64,000 nt of DNA. Source: Methanomicrobiales archaeon. Lineage in GTDB: Archaea; Halobacteriota; Methanomicrobia; Methanomicrobiales; Methanospirillaceae. Below the pieces are notes generated by a model, which ran no database searches, was not told where the DNA came from, and saw only the letters and a list, made by a program, of their open reading frames with translations. Made by a program: the position numbers and the translations under genes. Shown here one piece after another: positions 1 through 7,957 of the stretch (the stretch's first letter is position 1; each line of letters opens with the position of its first letter). The stretch covers positions 62,001-126,000 of the forward strand of contig JALHCK010000005.1 of NCBI GenBank assembly GCA_022841205.1. Reading direction: 5' to 3'.

Positions 1-549
1 ATGCCCCTTAATAAAGCAACGCAGATTGCTGCCGATGTAGGGAAGGTGTTTGCCGTTCTGTTTGGGCTAATCGGAATTTTACTTTTAAGCCCGATCCTGA
101 TCCTCATCGCGTTTTTCATCTATATCGGGGCTACCCAGGAATCAACGGCAATCAAGTACAGTTTTTTGCTCAGGGACGTCACCGTTGGCGATATCATGGC
201 CCGGGAAGTGCTCACGGTTACCCCAGACATTACGGTAAGGAGTGTAATCGACCTCATGTATGCCACAAAACACCTGGGATTCCCGGTTCTTGATCGGGGA
301 GTCGTGGCAGGAATGGTCACCCTTGCCGATGTCCATAAGATATCCCCCCTGGACCGGGAAGCCATGCAGGTTCGTGACATCATGACCCGTGGTGTCATCG
401 CCCTACCCCCGTTGGCACCCGTTATCGATGCGTTAAGGATCATGTCGGGCAAAAATATCGGCAGGATCCCAATCATGGACGGGGATAACCTCGTCGGGAT
501 CGTCAGCCGGACGGACATCATGAAGGTAATCGAGCTCAAGGAGATGTAA
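1..549 (+). CDS. Site-2 protease-like (M50) metalloprotease, C-terminal part with two CBS domains (5' truncated by window)
   Basis: Only the C-terminal portion is visible; the methionine at base 1 is probably internal, because the open frame begins exactly at the window edge. Residues 1-50 hold a hydrophobic helix ending in the phrase AFFIYIGATQE, which resembles the last membrane helix of archaeal intramembrane M50 proteases. Two CBS motifs follow (about residues 58-112 and 120-180: VGDIMAREVLTV and VRDIMTRGVIAL), typical adenine-nucleotide-sensing modules at the end of such proteases. The expected HEXXH zinc site would lie upstream of the window. The stop overlaps the stop region of the convergent radical SAM gene by 14 bp. 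Alternative: a free-standing membrane-anchored CBS protein. CBS domains are clear; the protease assignment is inference from architecture. Confidence 0.7.
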   Translation: MPLNKATQIAADVGKVFAVLFGLIGILLLSPILILIAFFIYIGATQESTAIKYSFLLRDVTVGDIMAREVLTVTPDITVRSVIDLMYATKHLGFPVLDRGVVAGMVTLADVHKISPLDREAMQVRDIMTRGVIALPPLAPVIDALRIMSGKNIGRIPIMDGDNLVGIVSRTDIMKVIELKEM

Positions 550-2191
550 CAAAGGAGATATGACCCTCGAGCGGGATAATTCCGGCCAGGGACCGTAGCG
601 CTTCTTTATTCTTCAGCGGCCGTTGTGCAAGAATTTTCCCGGCGAGGTTCCTGCCGATCCCGGGGATCCATTTGAGAGCGGTAAGCGGCAGCTCGTTGAT
701 CCGTATCGGGCTTGGAAGGGCGGAAACTGACCTCATCCCGTGCTCCACGACAATGACATCGACTTCTGTCCGGACCGGAAGAATGAGGGGGATCCCCACG
801 AGTATAGGGTATGAACCCATCTGCCTGCCGAAAGAGACCGGCCCTTTCTGCTCAATCACCACCCCGCTGATCACGGTCCCCAGGGGAAACACCTTCCGCA
901 ACATCGGCAAATCGAATTCATTCCTGACCTTTTCCTTGAATGCCCTGAACCTGGCAGAGTGCAACCCAAGCGTGTTCTCATGGTATGCCCGGGTCCCTTC
1001 AAATGCCATCAGCTGACGTATGTTCACCCTTCGTACCAGCAGGTTGCTGGCGAGCAACCGGGACAGGAACTGTTCGTTGAGCGTATAGGTCTCAGGGGTC
1101 TCCCCGGCAAGGCCGCATACGAAGTTCAGACCTGGGAGGAGCTCTGGGATCCCGTTTTGGCGTACGGCTCCCACCTCGTTCACGATAGTGATTGCTCGCA
1201 TCACCTCTTCCGGCCCGGCCTTGAGGTTGTTTGCAGCAACAACGGCCGTATCCGCGGTCTCCATTCCAAAAGCGGCAACATCGCCTGGAGTATGGTAACA
1301 GACTATCTCTGCAAGTGCACTCCGGGCAGCATCCTCGTGCCGGGCGATGGTTCCGGGGTTGATATTGTCGATATGCAGGGTCTGCAGACCTGGTGCCGCA
1401 GCCCTGATTTCTGCGAAGAGCTCACCGATCCGTTCCGGTTGCGGGACCGGATACGCACCGCCGGGTGCGTGGTAGACCAGGAGATCGGGCTGCCTTCCAA
1501 GCCTGAAATGGCGGGCCCCGGAGCGGACAAGCGCCGCAACTTCCCCTGATATCCCGCTGACGCTCCGATAGCGGGGAGGTCCGTAGAATGACTCGGTGCA
1601 AAACGAGCAGCCTCCGGAAAGAGATCGCGGGCATCCCCGGGCAGTCTCGAGTTCGCACATGATAAACGGATACGAGGGATGTTGTTTTATGATATCAGCC
1701 CCGCTGATACTCCAGGGATCCGAACGGGTATAGTCCAATAGCCCCTGCGTTCTTCCGTCAGACAGATAATTGTCAAGCGCTTCCGGAGGCGATCCGGTGA
1801 GCAGGTGATCGAATCCTGGCACTGCCTTGCGGATCGCTTTTTCCCCCCCTTCGGAAGCGTATCCGAATCCAATCGGCCCGGCAAGGAGGCTCACAATCCC
1901 CCGCAGCCTGGTGCCAATCTGCTGGATCTCGGTCAGGGTGGCGGGAGTCCCGCCGAGATACTTACCCGGGACAGTGATCCCGGCAATCATCACGGCAATC
2001 GCGACTTCGTTCTTTCCCCTGAGGAGCTGCGGATCGGTGCGGATCTGGTCGATGGTGAGATACCGGGGAAGAAACCCGTGGTCATGGAGCACACCGGCAA
2101 CGGTCCTGATGTATGGGGATATGTAGGGCGGAACTCCAAGACACGCAGGTTCATCGACATAGCCATCGATCAGTAGGGCTTCAGCAGGCAT
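536..2191 (-). CDS. Radical SAM protein with C-terminal helix-hairpin-helix (COG1031-like)
   Basis: This 551-residue protein starts with a long N-terminal domain (DGYVDEPACLGVPPYIS) as in the COG1031 radical SAM group. The iron-sulfur cysteines are C187, C195 and C198 (GCPRSLSGGCSFC), a CX7CX2C spacing rather than the canonical CX3CX2C. The C-terminus (about residues 505-540, with WIPGIGRNLAGKI) is a helix-hairpin-helix, so it may act on nucleic acid, but substrate and reaction are unknown. The start ATG overlaps the mptE stop by 11 bp, making it the last gene of a DHH-mptE-radical SAM operon. Its end overlaps the convergent CBS gene. Family call is confident; function is open. Confidence 0.85.
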   Translation of the reverse strand: MPAEALLIDGYVDEPACLGVPPYISPYIRTVAGVLHDHGFLPRYLTIDQIRTDPQLLRGKNEVAIAVMIAGITVPGKYLGGTPATLTEIQQIGTRLRGIVSLLAGPIGFGYASEGGEKAIRKAVPGFDHLLTGSPPEALDNYLSDGRTQGLLDYTRSDPWSISGADIIKQHPSYPFIMCELETARGCPRSLSGGCSFCTESFYGPPRYRSVSGISGEVAALVRSGARHFRLGRQPDLLVYHAPGGAYPVPQPERIGELFAEIRAAAPGLQTLHIDNINPGTIARHEDAARSALAEIVCYHTPGDVAAFGMETADTAVVAANNLKAGPEEVMRAITIVNEVGAVRQNGIPELLPGLNFVCGLAGETPETYTLNEQFLSRLLASNLLVRRVNIRQLMAFEGTRAYHENTLGLHSARFRAFKEKVRNEFDLPMLRKVFPLGTVISGVVIEQKGPVSFGRQMGSYPILVGIPLILPVRTEVDVIVVEHGMRSVSALPSPIRINELPLTALKWIPGIGRNLAGKILAQRPLKNKEALRSLAGIIPLEGHISFVTSP

Positions 2192-2801
2192 AGCCGATCA
2201 GGGCGAGGAGCCGCCGCGCCCACTGGAGTTTCGCCCGCTTGATAAAATCGACATCAGGATCGTCGAGGTCAAACCCGATGATGATAATCCGGGCTGCTCC
2301 CAGGTGGTCTGCGGCATAGACCGCCCGATCGCCATCTGTGAACCCCCCGAAATTGTGGAGTGGCGGTATCGGCCGGGATTGTGCGGTGCCGACAACCGGA
2401 CCAGTGAATTTCTGTGTCCAGTGCCTGATGAGTGGCATGTTATCGCCATGGGCGTGGATCACCATAATTGTTCCATCGCCATTCATGGAAAGGTAGTTGT
2501 CGGTGGCCCCGTCAAGGTCGGTGAATACAGCATCGGGGCGGATGCCAGCACGGAGGAGAACTTCGGATGCGGCATCGGCGGCAAAGACACTCCCCTCGAT
2601 GCAGGAAAGTTCTTCCCCAAGGCAGGGTGCATTTCCGCAGACGGTGACCACGGTATCACGGCAGAGGTTCTCGAGGAGCGGGAGGTCGTCCCGCGGGAGC
2701 AGTTTGGCAAGCAGCATCGCTGCCTCCTCATCCCTGTCACGATCGAATCCGAAATATTCCAGGATCCGGGCGTAGCAGGGCTCCCATTCATCAAAGTCCA
2801 T
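2181..2801 (-). CDS. mptE: Archaeal 6-hydroxymethyl-7,8-dihydropterin pyrophosphokinase (MptE, DUF115 family)
   Basis: MptE transfers pyrophosphate from ATP to 6-hydroxymethyl-7,8-dihydropterin in tetrahydromethanopterin synthesis, replacing bacterial FolK. The protein (about 206 residues) shows the family signature: VTVCGNAPCL, then ADAASEVLLRAGIRPDAVFTDLDG, then a nucleotide-site-like IHAHGDN and a C-terminal GFDLDDPD. The open frame extends to 2846, but the ATG at 2801 is preceded by a GAGGGG ribosome-binding site and begins within the last 11 bp of the upstream DHH gene, so I prefer it. It is the middle gene of a three-gene reverse-strand operon. Its product pathway is the C1 carrier pathway of methanogens, consistent with the host. 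Confidence 0.88.
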   Translation of the reverse strand: MDFDEWEPCYARILEYFGFDRDRDEEAAMLLAKLLPRDDLPLLENLCRDTVVTVCGNAPCLGEELSCIEGSVFAADAASEVLLRAGIRPDAVFTDLDGATDNYLSMNGDGTIMVIHAHGDNMPLIRHWTQKFTGPVVGTAQSRPIPPLHNFGGFTDGDRAVYAADHLGAARIIIIGFDLDDPDVDFIKRAKLQWARRLLALIGYAC

Positions 2802-4257
2802 TCTTCCCCTCATTTTCGAGACCAACGATACTTCTGAACCGGCCAATCAGGGGATCCATAATGAGGGCCAGGAGCCCATCCTTGTCCCTGACCCGGGAAA
2901 AATAAGAGAGCGGAATGGTTGCCGCCGCCATACTGGGATGGCCGCCGGCATCACCGATATCGCCAAACGCTTCGCGAAGGACGTTTCCGATATGGGTCCG
3001 GACGTCCCTGTTCCGGGCGGACATGACGATTGCTTCATCGGAGATACCGTAGACGAGTGCCGTGTTGACCCCCTCAAGGCTGATAAGGAGATCGGCCGCC
3101 TGTGGCAGGGCGTCGCGGTTCCGGACAAACCCGACATTGGTGATGAGGTATCCACTGGTAATCATCCGGTTCCGGATCGCGGTACCAATGACGTCCAGCG
3201 TTTCCTGGGAGAGGGAGGGGGACATGATCTGGTCGAGGAGATCGGCATCGGTTAGCGGAAGCAGGAACGCTGCGTTGTTAAGATCCTGCGGAGTCACATT
3301 TCGCCGAAAATCGCGGGTGTCGGACCGGATACCATAAAGGAGCCCGGTTGCAACCCGTTTGTCAACGCCGATATCGAGCTCCTGCAGGTACTGGGCAAAG
3401 ATACTCGCCGTAGCACCAAGGCCGGGACGGACATCGATAAATGCCGCTCCGCAATCGGCTCCCTGCCCATCCTGGTGGTGGTCGATGATTATGTGCACGC
3501 GGGTTTTGGGAGACAGGGGATTGTTCACTCCCGGGGCAGGCGAATCAACGAGAGCGAGGTAGGTACATTCCTGAATAGCCGAGGGATCTGCCTTTTCCAT
3601 CTTGATTTCGAGGAGGTTTACCAGGGTCCGGTTTTCCTGGTGCCCGATGATACCATCATAGAAGATCCGGCACGGGAGATGGTCCGGGTTGGCGTTTGCC
3701 GCGATTACCGACAGGGCGAGAGCGCTTGAAATGGCATCCGGATCGGGGTTCTTATGGACGATGATCCCGAGAGTTCCTTCCCATCCGGAGAGCAGGGTGT
3801 AGAGGCGCTGGGACACCCTGTTCGAGTGAAGCTTTATGATCTGGTGGACCGATGCCTTCGCCATCACCTGGTGCGGGTTGATAACCACGTCCGCCCCGGC
3901 TTCTTCAAGACGGGAAGCAGCGATAGCATCCGGGGCCCGGGCGAGAATATGCATATGCGGGTCGCATTCACGCAATATCCTGACGGCGGCATAGTTTGCA
4001 TCAGCGTTCCCGGAAAGGACGAATGCGATCTCAGGCACCGGTTGTCCTGATAACAGATCCGGCGAAGCAATGTCCTGTTCCACGGCATCGATTCCCTGGT
4101 CACGGAGTTCCCTGACCCGGTCCCCGTTCCGGTCGAATACCAGGATCCTGACAGCATTACCGCGGAGTTCCTGGAGGACGTGGTATCCCGTGTTGCCGCA
4201 CCCGAACAGGGCGTATTTCACCCGGCCCGGAGGCTCGCTCTGCGCCGAATCAGGCAT
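2791..4257 (-). CDS. TrkA-N / DHH family phosphoesterase
   Basis: A 488-residue cytoplasmic protein with an N-terminal Rossmann TrkA-N domain (LFGCGNTGYHVLQEL, residues about 12-30) fused to DHH phosphoesterase motifs: NPDPDAISSALAL, LVDSPAPG and IIDHHQDG, followed by a DHHA1-like C-terminus with GGHPSMAAA. DHH enzymes hydrolyse phosphodiesters such as nanoRNA, pAp or cyclic dinucleotides; the substrate here is unknown. The frame continues upstream to 4401, but that would run through a TATA-like sequence at 4388-4397; the ATG at 4257 opens the recognisable TrkA-N fold. First gene of the operon with mptE and the radical SAM gene. Since a diadenylate-cyclase-like protein is encoded elsewhere in the window, a cyclic-dinucleotide role is possible but unproven. 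Confidence 0.85.
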   Translation of the reverse strand: MPDSAQSEPPGRVKYALFGCGNTGYHVLQELRGNAVRILVFDRNGDRVRELRDQGIDAVEQDIASPDLLSGQPVPEIAFVLSGNADANYAAVRILRECDPHMHILARAPDAIAASRLEEAGADVVINPHQVMAKASVHQIIKLHSNRVSQRLYTLLSGWEGTLGIIVHKNPDPDAISSALALSVIAANANPDHLPCRIFYDGIIGHQENRTLVNLLEIKMEKADPSAIQECTYLALVDSPAPGVNNPLSPKTRVHIIIDHHQDGQGADCGAAFIDVRPGLGATASIFAQYLQELDIGVDKRVATGLLYGIRSDTRDFRRNVTPQDLNNAAFLLPLTDADLLDQIMSPSLSQETLDVIGTAIRNRMITSGYLITNVGFVRNRDALPQAADLLISLEGVNTALVYGISDEAIVMSARNRDVRTHIGNVLREAFGDIGDAGGHPSMAAATIPLSYFSRVRDKDGLLALIMDPLIGRFRSIVGLENEGKNGL

Positions 4258-4386
4258 ATGTGCAAATATGCGGTCCAACGGGATATTAAGGTTACAACCT
4301 CGGCTTCTGAAGACACAGGCTGTCCGGATTCCGATTCTCACCCCGAATGAGAGGCTATAAGAAAGATTTATGACGCTGCTGTAATC

Positions 4387-4398
4387 ATTTATATAAGT
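4387..4398 (-). promoter_or_regulatory. TATA-like element for the DHH-mptE operon
   Basis: An A/T-rich TTTATATAAG block lies between the tRNA-Lys gene and the DHH gene. Placed for reverse-strand transcription it predicts a start near 4367 and a leader of about 110 nt to the ATG at 4257. It is too close to the tRNA 5' end (about 14 bp) to serve as that gene's TATA box. Inference from position and composition only. Confidence 0.4.
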
Positions 4399-4406
4399 CA
4401 TTGCAG

Positions 4407-4480
4407 GGGCTTGTAGCTTAGTTTGGCAGAGCGACGGACTCTTAATCCGTAGGCCGTGGGTTCAAATCCCCCCAAGCCCG
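4407..4480 (+). tRNA. tRNA-Lys (anticodon CTT)
   Basis: A 74-nt cloverleaf can be folded by eye: acceptor stem GGGCTTG (4407-4413) pairs with CAAGCCC (4473-4479), discriminator G at 4480. The anticodon stem ACGGA/TCCGT encloses the loop CTCTTAA with anticodon CTT at 4441-4443, reading AAG (lysine). The T arm carries GGTTCAAAT. No CCA is encoded and no intron is visible. This is the only tRNA recognised in the window. Confidence 0.97.
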
Positions 4481-5029
4481 TTCTTTCTATTCGGTATTTC
4501 CCACGGATACAGGATCGGTCCCAGGGATAAAACCGGATCGCTTTTCGTGGCACCCGCACGCAGGATAGCATTCTCATAACCTGCTGCCATTTCCGTGCCT
4601 GAAATCTCTTCTCAGTCCAGAGGGCCTTTGCTGCCGATCCTCACCAGCAAGCTCGCTCATACCCATCCTGATTGCAGTGCCACCGGGCTGTACTGGCATG
4701 GCCGGAGCTGTTACAAGGACACTCTCCCTGTGTGATGGTTGCTCTGGTAATGCTCTCCTCTTCGTTTCCTGAAACCCTATCAACTGATTGCAGTCATACC
4801 TCCGGATGATCTGTTCATGGGCAGGGTGCACCTCCGGCTTGCAACAGGAACGGCAGGTAGGCGCTTTTTTGCGTAAAAAACCTTGTAACGTAGATATTCT
4901 AACGCCGGAATCTCTTCGGAAGAAAAATACGTAATTTTTCTTAAATTGCATGTATTTGGAATCCGAGCCCAGGATTAACCGATACATTAAAGATATCATC
5001 GTACAATGTGTAAACAAAGGAGTAAACTG
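4481..5029. other. Intergenic region without a supported gene
   Basis: About 550 bp between tRNA-Lys and the zinc-ribbon RDD gene. The last 170 bp are A/T rich, as expected for a promoter of the downstream gene. A reverse-strand open frame at 4574-5065 overlaps the RDD gene start and has no recognisable domain; it is not called. No repeat or RNA structure was recognised. Confidence 0.5.
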
Positions 5030-5662
5030 ATGTACTGTCCCAAATGTGGAAAAGAGACAGAACAATCAGGAAAATACTGTCAATGGTGTGGTTCCAAACT
5101 GACCGGGTACCGTGAGCGTCCCTTCACCAGGAAACGGATGGGCGCCATAAGGACGGAGAAATTTTCCGGCCTCGGTGGAAGGTTTCTCGGAGGGCTCATC
5201 GATCTCGTTTTTCTGGTTCTCTTCGATTTTTTGGCTGCAGCAATTGTCGGTATTATTTCCTGGCTTTTCAGGAGCCCTGATCCGGTATCGGAGACGGTCA
5301 GGATGCTCTACCAGTACTACCTGCATATTCCAAGGACTGATGCCACCGGTCAGGTAATAAACGCCGCTATTCCTCCCCAGATCCTTCTCTCCACCTTCAT
5401 TTTCCTCATCCTGGTTCCCTGGATCTATTTCGCCTACCTTGAAAGCTCAAAAAACCAGGCAACACTCGGGAAAATGGCCGTCCGGTCAGCAGTCACCGAC
5501 ATGCAGGGCAACCGGATCACGTTCTCGAGGGCCACCCTTCGGTTCTTTGGAAAGTGGCTCTGTGTCTTCACCCTGTTCATTGGATTCCTGATCATCGCAT
5601 TCACCGCGTACAGGCAGGGACTTCATGATAAAATTGCCGGAACCCTGGTATTCCGGCAGTGA
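5030..5662 (+). CDS. Zinc-ribbon plus RDD-domain membrane protein
   Basis: A 210-residue protein with an N-terminal zinc ribbon (MYCPKCGKETEQ, then YCQWCGSKL; four cysteines in two CXXC knuckles) followed by an RDD domain: three or more membrane helices and the family pattern GLGGRFLGGLIDLVF with Arg and Asp residues, then SKNQATLGKMAVR. RDD proteins are thought to act in transport or membrane stress, but most have no known role. The start ATG at 5030 is preceded by AAAGGAG at 5014-5020; an in-frame ATG at 5006 lacks such a site. Cytoplasmic zinc ribbon and membrane anchoring are inferred from sequence. Confidence 0.85.
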   Translation: MYCPKCGKETEQSGKYCQWCGSKLTGYRERPFTRKRMGAIRTEKFSGLGGRFLGGLIDLVFLVLFDFLAAAIVGIISWLFRSPDPVSETVRMLYQYYLHIPRTDATGQVINAAIPPQILLSTFIFLILVPWIYFAYLESSKNQATLGKMAVRSAVTDMQGNRITFSRATLRFFGKWLCVFTLFIGFLIIAFTAYRQGLHDKIAGTLVFRQ

Positions 5663-5811
5663 TCCATCTCCTTTTCAAACGCTCATCCAGGCAATGCGGG
5701 ACCCGCCACATGGCAGGATAATTTCCCCGAGCCGATCCTGAAAACCTTGTCCCGGAAAACAGGATACCTGCCTCTATTCCGTTCCTTTCTGATGCGGTTT
5801 TGCAGCCGCTT

Positions 5812-6003
5812 TCAATCGTATTTTCCTTTCAGGCCGGCCCAGCCGGTAAACCCGCAATAAATACATCCGACGCCATCACAATGACGGCATTTCCGGGCAG
5901 GGCGCCGGACCATGACCTTCCCGGTGCGGTCGCAGTAGACGCAACCGATTCCTTCGCAGTGGCAACAGGTCACTTCTGTATATGTACCCGATTCTTCTGT
6001 CAT
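5812..6003 (-). CDS. Small double zinc-knuckle protein (DnaJ CXXCXGXG-like)
   Basis: A 63-residue protein built of two near-identical cysteine units, CCHCEGIGCVYCDRTG and CRHCDGVGCIYCGFTG, separated by a basic linker (VMVRRPARK). Each unit resembles half of the cysteine-rich zinc domain of DnaJ. No J domain is present, so it is not a full chaperone; a zinc-binding adaptor or RNA/protein-binding role is possible. The start at 6003 is chosen over 6036 because the domain follows directly and a GAAGAGAT sequence sits upstream. It lies just downstream of ilvD on the same strand with about 90 bp between them. Identity beyond zinc binding is unknown. Confidence 0.6.
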   Translation of the reverse strand: MTEESGTYTEVTCCHCEGIGCVYCDRTGKVMVRRPARKCRHCDGVGCIYCGFTGWAGLKGKYD

Positions 6004-6095
6004 GATCTCTTCAGAAAGCTTCCTGCCCTGGCACATTAAGGGTTGCCAATGATGCAGGTGATACAGGGTTTACACCACCTTTTCGCGCTTCTCTT

Positions 6096-7754
6096 CTATT
6101 CTCTTCCAAGTACCGCCCCGCGGTCTGCCTGGGTGACGGCCGCGGCATACCGGGCAAGAACGCCGCTGAGTGGCTTTGTCCTTGGAGTCCAGAATGAACG
6201 CCGTCGTTTAAGTTCTCCCATGGGGAGGATGACATCGAGAGTCCGTTCGTGGAGGTCGATTGCGATGGTGTCTCCATCATGGACGAGACCGATCGGGCCG
6301 CCGGCCGCTGCCTCGGGGGTGACGTGGCCGATACAGGGGCCACGGGTCCCTCCCGAGAACCGCCCGTCCGTAACGAGTGCGACCCTTGTGTACCCAAGCC
6401 CCATCAACGCTGAAGTCGGAGACAGCATCTCCGGCATGCCAGGACCGCCACGGGGGCCTTCATACCGGATCACAACCACGTCACCCTCCCTGATATGGCG
6501 GGCAAGGATGGCATCCATCGCATCATTCTCCCCGTCAAAGACCCTTGCAGGGCCACGATGTGTCCACATGTCGCGGGAGACTGCTGCCGATTTTATCACC
6601 GCGCCATCAGGTGCAAGACTGCCCCGCAGGATCCGAAGCCCGCCCGCCTGGCTGATGGGTGATTCCATGGCCTGGATGATCGATGGAGTGAAGGCTTTTG
6701 CAGTTCTCGCAATCGACCTGATACTCTCCCCGGATACTGTTGGCGTATCTGAAAGCTCCCGTTCAAGCACTTTGAGCACGGCCGGGATACCTCCCGAACG
6801 ATGCAGTGCGGCCATCGAATGTGGTCCTGCCGGTTGCATGTGGCAGATGTGCGGAATCCGCGAACCGATCCGGTTAAAGGTCTCGAGGTCGAGCGGGACG
6901 CCGGCCTCATCGGCGATTGCCATCAGGTGAAGCACCGTGTTCGTGCTGCCGCCCAGGGCCATATCGACCCGTATGGCATTTTCAAGGCTCTCCAGGGTAA
7001 TGATATCGCGGGGGCAGACATCCTCGTGCACGAGGGAAAGAACCCGTTCTCCGGAAAGCCGTGCGATCCGGAGTTTATCGGCATCGACCGCCGGTGAGGC
7101 AGCACAGCCCGGAAGCGACATGCCCATCGCTTCGGTCATGCAGGCCATGGTGTTTGCAGTGTAGAGTCCCTGGCAGCTCCCGCATCCGGGCATGGCACAC
7201 CGTTCCAGGTCTGCAAGGCTTTCCTCATCGAGGGAACCGCCGGCAACCTGCCCCACCCCTTCGAAGACATCGATGAGCGAGAGGTCACGCCCTTCCGAGT
7301 AGCCCGGCAGCATCGGCCCGCCGGTCACCATGACGGACGGGATGTTGGTCCGCGCCGCGGCCATCAGCATGCCGGGGACGATCTTGTCGCAGGTCCCGAC
7401 CAGAACGAGTCCATCAAACCGGTGGGCCTGGGCCATAAGCTCGACCGAGTCGGCAATGTTTTCCCGTGATGGGAGCGAGTAGCGCATCCCCTCATGGCCC
7501 ATGGCGACTCCGTCACAGATCCCGATGACGCCAAATTCAAAGGGCACACCCCCGGCAGCAGCAATTCCCTCTCTCACTTTCCCGGCAAGTGCCCGGAGGT
7601 GGATATGGCCAGGTACGATATCGTTCCAGGCATTCGCCACACCGATGAACGGGAGTTCAAGCTCCGCCTGGGTTATTCCCAGCGCCCTGAGCAACGCACG
7701 GTTCGGGGCCCGGTGGTAGCCCCTCTTCACTTCATCACTTCTCAAGGTCGGCAT
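6096..7754 (-). CDS. ilvD: Dihydroxy-acid dehydratase
   Basis: IlvD dehydrates 2,3-dihydroxy-isovalerate and dihydroxy-methylvalerate to 2-oxo acids in valine, isoleucine and leucine synthesis. The 552-residue length fits the family. Visible signatures are the iron-sulfur cysteines in GTCDKIVPGM and PGCGSCQGLYTANTM, the metal-site region GICDGVAMGHEGM, and the C-terminal DGRFSGGTRGPCIGH. The frame extends to 7919, but the ATG at 7754 has a GAGGTGA ribosome-binding site and matches the usual N-terminus (LRSDEVKRGYHRAPNR). Neighbours are not branched-chain genes, so it stands alone. Confidence 0.97.
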   Translation of the reverse strand: MPTLRSDEVKRGYHRAPNRALLRALGITQAELELPFIGVANAWNDIVPGHIHLRALAGKVREGIAAAGGVPFEFGVIGICDGVAMGHEGMRYSLPSRENIADSVELMAQAHRFDGLVLVGTCDKIVPGMLMAAARTNIPSVMVTGGPMLPGYSEGRDLSLIDVFEGVGQVAGGSLDEESLADLERCAMPGCGSCQGLYTANTMACMTEAMGMSLPGCAASPAVDADKLRIARLSGERVLSLVHEDVCPRDIITLESLENAIRVDMALGGSTNTVLHLMAIADEAGVPLDLETFNRIGSRIPHICHMQPAGPHSMAALHRSGGIPAVLKVLERELSDTPTVSGESIRSIARTAKAFTPSIIQAMESPISQAGGLRILRGSLAPDGAVIKSAAVSRDMWTHRGPARVFDGENDAMDAILARHIREGDVVVIRYEGPRGGPGMPEMLSPTSALMGLGYTRVALVTDGRFSGGTRGPCIGHVTPEAAAGGPIGLVHDGDTIAIDLHERTLDVILPMGELKRRRSFWTPRTKPLSGVLARYAAAVTQADRGAVLGRE

Positions 7755-7957
7755 ATTCACACCTCGCAATCGTGGTGTATGTAACTTATCACCTTTATGG
7801 CTTCCCGGAAAAACCGCCTGTCCATCCTGGTTTCCCATGAACCGACGGTACCAGATGATGACAATACCATCATGCATGGCCCGGCGGGAATTCCATTTGC
7901 ATGAGTACTGCCGGATCATCTTTTCCTGCAGTGATATTGGATCCTCGCCCCCGATCT

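Noticed and set aside
4388..4397. TATA box as promoter of tRNA-Lys
   Set aside because: It lies only about 14 bp before the mature tRNA end, too close for the usual 25-bp spacing; more consistent with the reverse-strand operon.
4574..5065. 163-codon reverse-strand frame in the gap after tRNA-Lys
   Set aside because: It overlaps the start of the RDD gene, has no recognisable domain and odd amino-acid composition.
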